Below, piece by piece: positions 7,820 through 14,108 of a DNA stretch of 24,063 nucleotides. The notes beneath the pieces were generated by a model. It ran no database searches. It was not told the DNA's origin and worked only from the letters and a program-made list of their open reading frames with translations. Made by a program: the position numbers and the translations under genes. The stretch comes from a virus, in the IMG/VR virus record IMGVR_UViG_3300046011_003269, positions 1 to 24,063 of that record; one strand, 5' to 3'. Each line of letters opens with the position of its first letter. Position 1 is the stretch's first letter.

Positions 7820-8161
7820 CGGCTCGGTCTTAGCTGGTCTTAGCTCAGTCCGCTTCTTGTATCCGATGTTCGCGCCGGTATCAGCTTTCTGCGCTATGTA
7901 GTCCGCAGCAAACTGCGCTGCAAACGCTTCATAGTTCATAGCGTCTACGCGGCTATCAAGATGCGTAGGGTCATTAAACGCCCGCGCATTCTTAACGCAA
8001 ACCATAATAATCGCCACTTCAAACGGATGAATGTCGCGCCCCAATCGCAACGATGCCAAGTCCGCTATAAGCTGGAAATTATTCTCGATGCCGCCATACG
8101 TCTCGCCGCGCTCGGCGATGATATCAGCGGCCTGTCTTAGAAGATCGGTAGGTGTATGCAT
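7709..8161 (-). CDS. DUF6378-like phage protein with secondarily extended C-terminus
   Basis: A 150-residue protein of unknown function. Residues 1-90 match the DUF6378 pattern found in many phages: an N-terminal helix, RGETYGGIENNF, LGRDIHPFEVAIIMVCVKN, then a DSRVDAMNYEAFAA helix. The start has a GAGGAA element about 10 nt upstream and overlaps the preceding gene by 38 nt. The C-terminal part (from about residue 112) is low in conserved features and is antisense to the o-spanin. A 10-bp tandem duplication at 7826-7845 lies exactly where the frame diverges. With one copy the gene would end in RPSR and a TAA at 7816-7818, touching the o-spanin stop. The last 30-odd residues are therefore probably accidental. 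Confidence 0.72.
   Translation of the reverse strand: MHTPTDLLRQAADIIAERGETYGGIENNFQLIADLASLRLGRDIHPFEVAIIMVCVKNARAFNDPTHLDSRVDAMNYEAFAAQFAADYIAQKADTGANIGYKKRTELRPAKTEPLKPTRRAELAVIDDKLSRFGSTEPPQFSGNSALLSD
7826..7845. repeat. Perfect 10-bp tandem duplication (GGTCTTAGCT x2)
   Basis: GGTCTTAGCT occurs twice head to tail, at 7826-7835 and 7836-7845. The unit is not a multiple of three, so the copy number decides the reading frame of the leftward gene crossing it. Two copies open a long antisense tail. One copy would give a TAA at 7816-7818. Confidence 0.9.
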
Positions 8162-8330
8162 CTTTCAACAATTCCTCTCTTTCGCGCAACACTCGCAGAA
8201 TGTTGTAGCGTTGATGCAAGCGGGTCATAATAAAAGCGCGCCGCCCATTCGCGCGTTCATCCTGAAGCAGATCGTAAATCTCCTTCTCGGATAAATCGGG
8301 TAATTTTTCATTCAGTTCATGCCAGTGCAT
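8124..8330 (-). CDS. Small conserved-looking phage protein, unknown function
   Basis: A 68-residue basic, helical protein (NEKLPDLSEKEIYDLLQDER, then RLHQRYNILRVLREREELL). Short phage proteins with a LHQR-N-LR-ER-ELL pattern accompany replication genes, but I know no function for them. The ATG has an excellent ribosome site (GGAGGAATT) inside the end of the helicase gene, which it overlaps by 19 nt. Its C-terminus overlaps the DUF6378-like start by 38 nt. The charge and helicity would suit a nucleic-acid or partner-binding adaptor, but this is only inference. Confidence 0.65.
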   Translation of the reverse strand: MHWHELNEKLPDLSEKEIYDLLQDERANGRRAFIMTRLHQRYNILRVLREREELLKDAYTYRSSKTGR

Positions 8331-9604
8331 AATTCCTCCAACGCCAGTTCGGACATGGAGCGCTTGTCTCTCAGCGCGGTTTGGATCTTTTCATCGATGG
8401 TGTTAGCACAAATAATATTGTAACACCAGACATCTTTTGTTTGCCCGCTGCGATGCAAGCGCCCGATGGTTTGCTCATACAATTCTAGCGACCACGGCAG
8501 CGACAGAAAGATGATCTTGTTGCCGCCATGCTGCAGGTTTAGCCCATGACCGGCAGATTTAGGATGTATCGCTAATAGCTCTGTTTCGCCTCTGTTCCAC
8601 TTGTCCACAGCCTGTGGATCGTCCATAGTGGAGAGTTTCGGAAATAATTCTCGTAACTTAGCAAGCTCTTCTTTGTAGTTATACACAAGCAGCGTGTTGT
8701 CGTGTTGGTTCTCTTCAAGCACTTCTTTTAATAAATCAAACTTATGCGAAGCTAACCACTCCGCGCCTTCAAGACCGTATATAAACCCGCTCGCAAGTTG
8801 TTGAAGCTTCTGCGTTACGACCGCCGCTGTCGGCGCTGTGATGGTCTGCCCCAGCTCTAGGACAAACTCCCGCTTCATCTTGTTGTATGGCTCCATGTCC
8901 ATTGTACAACGCATGTCAACGACGTGCAGCTCCGGCAGCTTGTCCTTATACTCGCCGGCCTCTAACACATATGTCGCTGGTTTAATGGTCGCCATCACGT
9001 TCGGCAGCGCATTAGGCAACGGCACCCATTGCTGATATTCGCGGTTTAAGCAGTAAAAATACTGTTGCAGGAACGCGCCTTTGCTACGGCCTAACAGCTT
9101 CTGGTCAACGACCTTGCACTGGCCGAACACGTCTTCCAAGCCGTTAGACGTAAACGAACCAGTCAAGCCCCAGCGTATGTGGAAGTTGCCAAGGATCTTT
9201 AACAGGTGTTTAAAACGCTTGCCGCTTGGATTTTTAAGCCGCGTCAGCTCATCGAAGACAACAGCGTCAAAGCCGGTGGGATCTATGGATGGGATATTGT
9301 CATAGTTAGTCACGACTACATCTGCTGCGCTCTCAAACGCTTCCCGGCGCTGCGCTGGCGTGCCAACAGCTACAGCGATGGGCATTTCAGGTGCCCACTT
9401 TGGCCCCTCCACAGGCCACACGTCGGTGCAGACGCGCTTGGGCGCGAGCACTAACCAGCGCTGCACAAAGCCCTTTTCAAGCATATCGCGCATAGCGGTT
9501 AATGTTATTGCTGTCTTTCCCGCGCCTACTGGCGCAAGGATCATGGCGCGGTCTTTACAAAACAAAAAATCCGCTGCCTCATCCTGATATGGTCTAAGTC
9601 CCAT
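8312..9604 (-). CDS. SNF2/DEAD-type superfamily 2 helicase
   Basis: A 430-residue ATP-dependent translocase. Motif Q-like LRPYQDEA is at residues 3-10, Walker A PVGAGKT at 25-31, and motif Ia LVLAPKRV at 51-58. The Walker B box is DELT at 118-121, motif III is LTGS at 147-150, and motif VI is QTIGRLHRSGQT at about 378-389. The QTIGR-HR-GQ form of motif VI is typical of SNF2-family enzymes. The compact size fits the phage helicases found beside VRR-NUC nucleases and family A polymerases, where a role in replication, fork repair or recombination is presumed. The start codon overlaps the last codons of the HNH gene. Confidence 0.88.
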   Translation of the reverse strand: MGLRPYQDEAADFLFCKDRAMILAPVGAGKTAITLTAMRDMLEKGFVQRWLVLAPKRVCTDVWPVEGPKWAPEMPIAVAVGTPAQRREAFESAADVVVTNYDNIPSIDPTGFDAVVFDELTRLKNPSGKRFKHLLKILGNFHIRWGLTGSFTSNGLEDVFGQCKVVDQKLLGRSKGAFLQQYFYCLNREYQQWVPLPNALPNVMATIKPATYVLEAGEYKDKLPELHVVDMRCTMDMEPYNKMKREFVLELGQTITAPTAAVVTQKLQQLASGFIYGLEGAEWLASHKFDLLKEVLEENQHDNTLLVYNYKEELAKLRELFPKLSTMDDPQAVDKWNRGETELLAIHPKSAGHGLNLQHGGNKIIFLSLPWSLELYEQTIGRLHRSGQTKDVWCYNIICANTIDEKIQTALRDKRSMSELALEELCTGMN

Positions 9605-10100
9605 GGCGTTCCGTAAAACCTTTCAATTCTTTAATAATATTTTGCCGAAACTGTATTGCGGATTGTCGCGCGGTATCTTCGCCTAATTTTTCTATGTTAA
9701 ACCATTTATTATGGTTTACGCCGTTATTATCAGTCCATATTGACACCCAATATTTGGCCCCTTTATGTAAGGTTCTTTTTACGCCGACCATGCCGCTAGT
9801 GTTATCTTTACGTCTTTTTGCATTACGCTGATTTAAACTGTGCGATACATCGCGTAAATTTTCGATACGGTTATCATCGCGTGTGCCATTTATGTGATCT
9901 ATTTCATTCTTAGGCCAATCGCCGTAAACAAAAAACCATGCTAATCTATGAGCCAAATACATTTTTCCGTTTATTTTTATCCGGCGATATTGATCGTAAG
10001 TAGTTACAGATCCTGCGATGTCGCCTACGCGCTTGTTTCCTGTCTTTACTTTCCAATAAAATTGCCCCGTGTCTAAATCATAATATAGTTTATCTCTCAT
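9594..10100 (-). CDS. HNH endonuclease with C-terminal AP2-like DNA-binding domain
   Basis: A 168-residue free-standing endonuclease of the HNH_3/AP2 type. The nuclease core lies at about residues 50-82, with AHRLAW (His51), a DHING box (Asp68-His69, Asn71) and DNRIENLR (Asn77, Asn81). An AP2-like three-stranded region follows (SGMVGVKRT, AKYWVSIWTD, KWFNIEKLG). An in-frame ATG exists 36 nt upstream (10136), but the chosen one has a GGAGAG ribosome site and gives the usual 11-nt overlap with the VRR-NUC gene. The reading frame also overlaps the helicase start. The gene looks AT-richer than its neighbours, which suggests later arrival as a homing-type element fitted between two replication genes. 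Confidence 0.82.
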   Translation of the reverse strand: MRDKLYYDLDTGQFYWKVKTGNKRVGDIAGSVTTYDQYRRIKINGKMYLAHRLAWFFVYGDWPKNEIDHINGTRDDNRIENLRDVSHSLNQRNAKRRKDNTSGMVGVKRTLHKGAKYWVSIWTDNNGVNHNKWFNIEKLGEDTARQSAIQFRQNIIKELKGFTERHGT

Positions 10101-10374
10101 CGCTTCTCTCCACAGCCCAGCGATCGATTTGTTCACGATTCCACAGACATGCGTAGCGCTGGTTCATACGCTTCATGTCTTGTGCAAACACTTTCTGAAG
10201 CGCCGACAACTTGCCGCCGCTCGTTTTCAATTCGATGAACCACGTCTCGCCATTTGGTAAACAGACAATCCTGTCTGACACCCCGCGATGTGATAGCGAA
10301 TTGAATTTGTAGGCTTCTCCGTCCATAGCGCGGACGGTTTTAACCAAATATTTCTCAATTTCTGATTCGTTCAT
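10090..10374 (-). CDS. VRR-NUC domain nuclease
   Basis: A 94-residue single-domain nuclease of the VRR-NUC group (PD-(D/E)XK fold). The motifs are GVSDRI (Asp34), FIELK (Glu48, Lys50) and ALQ (Gln60), with the typical N-terminal ESEIEKYLVKTVRA helix and a GG-K-SALQ loop. Such stand-alone proteins process branched or damaged DNA and are commonly next to an SNF2 helicase in phages, as here. The frame extends 23 codons further upstream, but homologous proteins begin at the MNESE position. There is no clear Shine-Dalgarno before this ATG, only an A/T-rich leader. The gene is divergent from the DUF2800 gene across a 62-bp gap. Confidence 0.85.
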   Translation of the reverse strand: MNESEIEKYLVKTVRAMDGEAYKFNSLSHRGVSDRIVCLPNGETWFIELKTSGGKLSALQKVFAQDMKRMNQRYACLWNREQIDRWAVERSDER

Positions 10375-10384
10375 AAAAAAGTTA

Positions 10385-10413
10385 TTGCATAAACAAAAAA
10401 AGTTGTCTAGTGT
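10385..10413 (+). promoter_or_regulatory. Putative promoter of the rightward replication operon
   Basis: TTGCAT (10385-10390), a 17-bp spacer containing AACAAAAAAA, and TAGTGT (10408-10413) read rightward. The ATG of the DUF2800 gene is 24 bp further on with an AAGGGAGA ribosome site. The A-tract spacer and the -10 closely match the two leftward promoters at 21748-21775 and 22078-22105, which strengthens all three. The gap also faces the leftward VRR-NUC gene. No comparably clear leftward promoter was seen in it. Confidence 0.55.
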
Positions 10414-10436
10414 GATTCGCATAAGGGAGACATTAA

Positions 10437-11534
10437 ATGGCACATTCTACTATCGTCGGGGGTTCTTCAGCAAAGCGCGTTATTAATTGCCCTGGCAGTG
10501 TTGCATTAGTTACCAAAGTTCCGCCCAAGCCATCGTCATCATACGCTGAAGAAGGCACGTTCCTGCATGAATGCATGGAGCGTATACTCAACGGCGAATC
10601 AATTGATACGTTTAAAGACGCGACTGAGGAACAGATCAATGAGAAATTACGGCCTGCATTCGCGGCGCTCGATGAGATCGATCCAGACGGAAAGCTTGAG
10701 TTTCAGACCGAAGTTTACGTCGCGTTTCCTGAACCATTGCAGGAAGTATTCGGGTCTTGCGACGTTGTGGGGCGTCGCGGCGATACTGCTATTATTCTTG
10801 ACTGGAAGTTCGGCAGCGGCGTCTGGGTTGACGCAGAAGAAAACGATCAGCTCATGTTCTACGCAGCCGCAGCTATGCACACAGAAAGCTGCCGCTGGGC
10901 CTTTGAAGGCGTCAGCAAAATCGAATGTATCATTGTCCAGCCCCCTTACGTCAAAGTCTGGCAAACAACCCCAGGACGAATCAAAAACTTTGAGCGTGAA
11001 TTGGTGCGTGCTATTCATTCTGCCATGCGTGAAGACGCCCCTCTAAAGAAGGGTGATCATTGTCGCTGGTGCGCTGCTAAAGCCATCTGTCCTTTGATGA
11101 ATGGCGAAGCTAAACGCGCCGTAAAGACACAACTCGATAACCTGCCGGATCTTTCAGATGCTCTTAAACTTGCTGATTTACTTGAGCCGTGGATTAAGGA
11201 TGTGCGAGACCTTGCTCTTCGCGCTATGGAAGAAGGAAAAGAAATCGCAGATTTTAAACTGGTCTCAAAACGAGCAACACGCCAATGGGTTGATGCTGAA
11301 GGAGCGCGAGAAGCTCTTGAGCAAATGGGACTGGATATGTCGGAATTGATGGAGACTAAGCTCTTATCGGTAGCGCAAGCGGAAAAGGTGTTGAAAAAGC
11401 ACAAGCTCGCTTTACCGAAAGATCATGTTGTGTCCATCTCATCGGGCAACACAATCGCGCCAAGGACTGATCCAAGGCCGGCTGTGTCGCAACTCGGCCA
11501 GGATCTTCTGGCTTTTAGCAAAATGGAAAGATGA
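10437..11534 (+). CDS. DUF2800 Cas4/RecB-like PD-(D/E)XK nuclease
   Basis: A 365-residue protein of the DUF2800 family. The RecB/Cas4 nuclease signature is complete: His44 (FLHECMERI), Asp109 (SCDVVG), Asp122 and Lys124 (ILDWKFG), and a QxxxY motif (Gln138, Tyr142). Four cysteines (Cys18, Cys209, Cys212, Cys218; CRWCAAKAIC) are spaced as in Cas4/AddB iron-sulphur clusters. The enzyme is therefore expected to be an Fe-S exonuclease acting on DNA ends during replication or recombination. It is the first gene of the long rightward operon, behind a promoter-like sequence and a strong ribosome site. The spacing to the next gene is 4 nt. Confidence 0.85.
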   Translation: MAHSTIVGGSSAKRVINCPGSVALVTKVPPKPSSSYAEEGTFLHECMERILNGESIDTFKDATEEQINEKLRPAFAALDEIDPDGKLEFQTEVYVAFPEPLQEVFGSCDVVGRRGDTAIILDWKFGSGVWVDAEENDQLMFYAAAAMHTESCRWAFEGVSKIECIIVQPPYVKVWQTTPGRIKNFERELVRAIHSAMREDAPLKKGDHCRWCAAKAICPLMNGEAKRAVKTQLDNLPDLSDALKLADLLEPWIKDVRDLALRAMEEGKEIADFKLVSKRATRQWVDAEGAREALEQMGLDMSELMETKLLSVAQAEKVLKKHKLALPKDHVVSISSGNTIAPRTDPRPAVSQLGQDLLAFSKMER

Positions 11535-11538
11535 CAAA

Positions 11539-12168
11539 ATGACAGACTTTGCAAACTTACCTGCGGTAGCCGATTTAGCATCAGCTCTCGAAAAGTTCTC
11601 AGCGGGTTCTACGCTGGGCGCTAGAGAGGTGTATCTAAAGATGGATAAAACAGGTCATTGGGTCTATGGCGCTGATCAGACAGAGATCGAGCCTGACTCA
11701 CTGTGGGCTATCAACCCATTCTCTTTTGTTGAGGGTTACGTTTGCTGGGGCGCGCAAAATACGCCTAGCATGGGTAAACTCCTCGGCGAAGTAATGGTGC
11801 CGCTAGGTAAAGATAGGCCCGCGATGCCTGAAGATATTCCTGACTCTAACGGCTGGGAAGAACAGGTAGGTATATCGCTACAATGCATCAGCGGTAATGA
11901 TAAAGGATTGGTGGCGCGCTATTCTACTAAAACTAAAGGCGGTGTGCCTGAAGTAAAGCGCATAGCGTATGAGATTGGTATGAACTACAAAACAAATCCA
12001 TCTCATCCCGTGCCAGTCGTTAAGTTAAAAAGCTCACATTACAATCACACTGGAGGCTATGGACGCATATATAACCCAGTGATCGAGATCGTTAAGTTCG
12101 TGAGCAACGATAAAGAGCCTACGGTCGAAGAGGTAGCGGAAGCTCCAGTTCGTCGTCGCAGAGGTTAA
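11539..12168 (+). CDS. Unknown replication-operon protein (ssDNA-binding candidate)
   Basis: A 209-residue protein. I chose MTDFANLP because a GGAAAG element lies 8 nt upstream; a longer frame (from 11425) would overlap the DUF2800 gene by 110 nt. The centre is beta-rich with many aromatic and glycine residues (HWVYGADQTEIEP, VEGYVCWGAQ, YEIGMNYKTN, GGYGRIYNPVIEIVKFV). The C-terminus is a short acidic-then-basic tail (EPTVEEVAEAPVRRRRG). No enzyme motif is recognised. In comparable operons this slot between a DUF2800 nuclease and the polymerase is held by single-strand binding or polymerase-accessory proteins, so that is the working guess. A GC-rich hairpin follows 6 nt after its stop. Confidence 0.7.
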   Translation: MTDFANLPAVADLASALEKFSAGSTLGAREVYLKMDKTGHWVYGADQTEIEPDSLWAINPFSFVEGYVCWGAQNTPSMGKLLGEVMVPLGKDRPAMPEDIPDSNGWEEQVGISLQCISGNDKGLVARYSTKTKGGVPEVKRIAYEIGMNYKTNPSHPVPVVKLKSSHYNHTGGYGRIYNPVIEIVKFVSNDKEPTVEEVAEAPVRRRRG

Positions 12169-12174
12169 TGAGTC

Positions 12175-12193
12175 GGGGCGCGTAAAGCGCCCC
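12175..12193 (+). terminator. GC-rich hairpin, possible terminator/attenuator
   Basis: A perfect 7-bp stem (GGGGCGC / GCGCCCC) with a GTAAA loop starts 6 nt after the preceding stop and is followed by TTCTTAT. The U-rich tail is weak and the operon clearly continues behind a strong ribosome site (AGGAGA). It may be a partial terminator or a transcript-end stabiliser rather than a full stop. Confidence 0.55.
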
Positions 12194-12215
12194 TTCTTAT
12201 CTCAGGAGAAATCAA

Positions 12216-12809
12216 ATGTTGTTTGTGCCTGCCTATTGGCCGTTCTTTAAGAGCGGCGAACTGAGACGCTTTGACTATACCGCACCCGACACGCCGTCGT
12301 TTACGTCTGTGTTTAGTTACGACAAAGGCTCTGACTCTATGTTGTATAACAACTACGACAGCGCCGGGACGTGGTTGAACAAATGGTATTATCAATACCG
12401 CACAGGCTTTGGCGTCGCCGAGTGGCGCGATGATTATCCAGGCAATAAGAAAGTAGTTTTATCGCCGCCTATTGGCTGGGGCGAGTTCCAAGAAGTCGGA
12501 TCGGATTACATCAACTATCCTAAGTTCGATTTCTTTAAATGCTGGCCCCCTGCCGCAAGCAAGGGCGTGCAGATCGTACATTTTGAAGAGCAAATATCAC
12601 AGATGAACGTCTTGGGCGTGTATTACCAAGACGTTATCAAGTTCAGCTATTTGCAAGGTTGGAATGGCAAGGCAGCAACAGGCGCGCGTTACTGGATGGC
12701 GCTCGGCGTTGGGCCGATCAAGACGCAGTTCTTAACGCAGGACGCGAAAGATCCCACCAAGATCACGGAAACGATCATGTGGGAGGCCAAGGTGACTAAA
12801 TATGAGTGA
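12216..12809 (+). CDS. Aromatic-rich protein of unknown function
   Basis: A 197-residue soluble protein unusually rich in Trp, Tyr and Phe (VPAYWPFF, WLNKWYYQYRTGFGVAEW, VLSPPIGWGEF, FDFFKCWPP). No catalytic motif, signal peptide or TM segment is visible, and I do not recognise a family. It is preceded by a strong AGGAGA ribosome site and a 5'-side hairpin, so it may be expressed more highly than its neighbours. Its stop overlaps the start of the next gene by 8 nt. The position beside the preceding unknown protein, and the shared aromatic and beta character, would allow a nucleic-acid-binding or partner role. That is speculation. Confidence 0.7.
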   Translation: MLFVPAYWPFFKSGELRRFDYTAPDTPSFTSVFSYDKGSDSMLYNNYDSAGTWLNKWYYQYRTGFGVAEWRDDYPGNKKVVLSPPIGWGEFQEVGSDYINYPKFDFFKCWPPAASKGVQIVHFEEQISQMNVLGVYYQDVIKFSYLQGWNGKAATGARYWMALGVGPIKTQFLTQDAKDPTKITETIMWEAKVTKYE

Positions 12810-13011
12810 CATATACATTGAACGGCTTCAGCGAATGCTGGATGAAAAAGATCGCCAGCTACAAGCTTTGCGCAACTCAGTTGAGATATACGCTAAAGAG
12901 CGATCTGACTTGGTTGAATGCTTAAAATATTTTGTGTCTGACAAATATGAGATGCCTCTACCGAAGGCGATCCAGCGCGCCAAAGCTGTCCTTGAAGGGA
13001 AGGGCCTGTGA
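12802..13011 (+). CDS. Small coiled-coil protein, unknown function
   Basis: A 69-residue protein with an N-terminal heptad-rich helix (YIERLQRMLDEKDRQLQALR) and a second helix (LPKAIQRAKAVLEGKGL). It overlaps the previous gene by 8 nt and the next by 4 nt (GTGA). It is the first of three consecutive short coiled-coil genes. There is no recognised family. Confidence 0.65.
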   Translation: MSDIYIERLQRMLDEKDRQLQALRNSVEIYAKERSDLVECLKYFVSDKYEMPLPKAIQRAKAVLEGKGL

Positions 13012-13352
13012 CTGATCTATCGCTACTTGAAAAGCTGCAAATTGCCCATGTCACAACGGGACAGAAAATGTTTAAGGAGGCGTCTGACGCTATTGAGGCG
13101 CAAGGAAAGAGGATTGAGGAATTGGAGAAAGAAATAAATTGTTGGCACGAAGCGGCTAATTGGCCTGAGAAGTCACCGTCACAATTACGCAGCCGTATCG
13201 CTGAACTAGAAGCGGCAATGCGGGAAATTTACGAGGTTTATGCTGGCAGCGAAGGGTTTATTCCTGAGACGTGTGCAGAGGGCTATCAGCAGCAGTTAAT
13301 TAAAGAGATGGCCGACATTGCCGCCAGACATATGCGGAAGGGAAAGAGATGA
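13008..13352 (+). CDS. Coiled-coil protein, unknown function (GTG start)
   Basis: A 114-residue helical protein starting at a GTG that overlaps the previous stop (GTGA), with a GAAGGGAAGGG ribosome site. Coiled-coil stretches are at about 28-45 (AIEAQGKRIEELEKEI) and 60-78 (LRSRIAELEAAMREI). The C-terminus is basic (AARHMRKGKR). The RIAELE-type segments resemble those of many small phage early proteins of unknown role. It overlaps the next gene by 4 nt (ATGA). Confidence 0.65.
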   Translation: MTDLSLLEKLQIAHVTTGQKMFKEASDAIEAQGKRIEELEKEINCWHEAANWPEKSPSQLRSRIAELEAAMREIYEVYAGSEGFIPETCAEGYQQQLIKEMADIAARHMRKGKR

Positions 13353-13681
13353 CTGACATTGTAGAACGGCTGCGAGAAGGCGAAGGCGTGGATGGGTGGT
13401 GGTTTAGGGCCGAGGCCGCCAATGAGATTGAACGCCTTCGCGCTGAAAATGAAATGCTTAAAAGCAATCTTCCAGCTAGAGCGGCGACACGCGGTTTGGC
13501 TGAGCAGCATAACGAAATCACCATCCTCCACGCTGAAAATGAGAAGCTGCGTGATGCGTTGATCGATGCAGCCGGAGAGTTACAACACGCTTATATAATG
13601 GGATTTACTGAGCGTTATAGATACGCAGCTAGAGCAGCCCGTAACGCTGTCGCCGCTATTCGGGAGAGAAGGAATGAGTGA
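13349..13681 (+). CDS. Coiled-coil protein, MTDIVERLR type
   Basis: A 110-residue protein starting MTDIVERLREGE, a frequent beginning of short phage early proteins. Two heptad stretches (NEIERLRAENEMLK and HAENEKLRDALIDAAGEL) frame a basic middle. The C-terminus is Arg/Ala-rich (YRYAARAARNAVAAIRERR). Function is unknown. It may bind nucleic acid or partner proteins of the replication module. It is coupled to both neighbours by short overlaps. Confidence 0.7.
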   Translation: MTDIVERLREGEGVDGWWFRAEAANEIERLRAENEMLKSNLPARAATRGLAEQHNEITILHAENEKLRDALIDAAGELQHAYIMGFTERYRYAARAARNAVAAIRERRNE

Positions 13682-13802
13682 CGTTTTCTGGTGGATAGTC
13701 GTTGCACCGTTCATTGCCGCAACGGCGGTTATGGTTGTTGTGGCGCTAATTTTTATATTTGCGCTTGCCTATACGACATATGATGTGTGGAGGAATGGAT
13801 GA
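13674..13802 (+). CDS. 42-residue single-TM protein
   Basis: A short frame encoding an N-terminal MSDVFWW followed by one long hydrophobic segment (residues 7-35, VVAPFIAATAVMVVVALIFI) and a polar end (YDVWRNG). The ATG lies behind GAGAGAAGG and overlaps the previous stop by 8 nt. The stop overlaps the next ATG by 4 nt (ATGA). These junctions and the clean TM segment support a real small membrane protein. Its role is unknown; a place in host takeover or in anchoring is possible. Confidence 0.6.
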   Translation: MSDVFWWIVVAPFIAATAVMVVVALIFIFALAYTTYDVWRNG

Positions 13803-13969
13803 GTGACGAAGAAACACGACTAAAGCAACTGATGGGCGATCTACTATTCACCATTAAAGAATACTCAGAGAAAAATGAGAGGCCAGATGAAATACTTTTT
13901 GTTCTTGACCGTATTACTGCCGCTTATCGCGCAGCCTTTGAAAGCGCAGGAAGTGGAGACCTTCACTGA
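13799..13969 (+). CDS. Small acidic protein, unknown function
   Basis: A 56-residue soluble protein (MSDEETRLKQLMGDLLFTIK..., ending SAGSGDLH). The ATG has a GGAGGA ribosome site 4-5 nt upstream and an ATGA overlap with the preceding gene. A GTG 12 nt earlier in frame is a weaker alternative. Its last 83 nt are shared, in another frame, with a predicted secreted protein. No family is recognised. Confidence 0.6.
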   Translation: MSDEETRLKQLMGDLLFTIKEYSEKNERPDEILFVLDRITAAYRAAFESAGSGDLH

Positions 13970-14108
13970 GATGAACTATGGCGAGCAGACTTTCATCTAC
14001 GACCGCAACGGGCGCATGGTCGCTGCGGGCGTAGGCGATGAGTATGGCATGTATTACAGCAACCGCTACGGCCAGACTATCGGCACAAGATATGACGCGC
14101 CAAAATGA
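13887..14108 (+). CDS. Small predicted periplasmic (secreted) protein
   Basis: A 73-residue protein with a convincing signal peptide: MKYF, a hydrophobic core (LFLTVLLPLIAQPL) and a cleavage-type LKA before QEVET. The mature part, about 50 residues, has short beta-like repeats (YGEQTFIYDRNGRMVAAG, YGMYYSNRYGQTIGTRYD). A GAGAGG ribosome site precedes the ATG, which I prefer over an in-frame ATG 12 nt earlier. The gene starts inside the preceding one (83-nt overlap in another frame) and ends in the ATGA junction of the polymerase gene. An exported protein inside a replication operon is odd. Superinfection exclusion is one possible role. Confidence 0.6.
   Translation: MKYFLFLTVLLPLIAQPLKAQEVETFTEMNYGEQTFIYDRNGRMVAAGVGDEYGMYYSNRYGQTIGTRYDAPK

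Noticed and set aside
10375-10443. 23-codon N-terminal extension of the VRR-NUC protein
   Set aside because: It would overlap the divergent DUF2800 start and promoter. The sequence does not look like the family, whose members begin near MNESE.
11425-11538. 38-codon N-terminal extension of the 209-aa protein
   Set aside because: It lies in the DUF2800 gene in another frame and looks like read-through. A ribosome site is present before the internal ATG.
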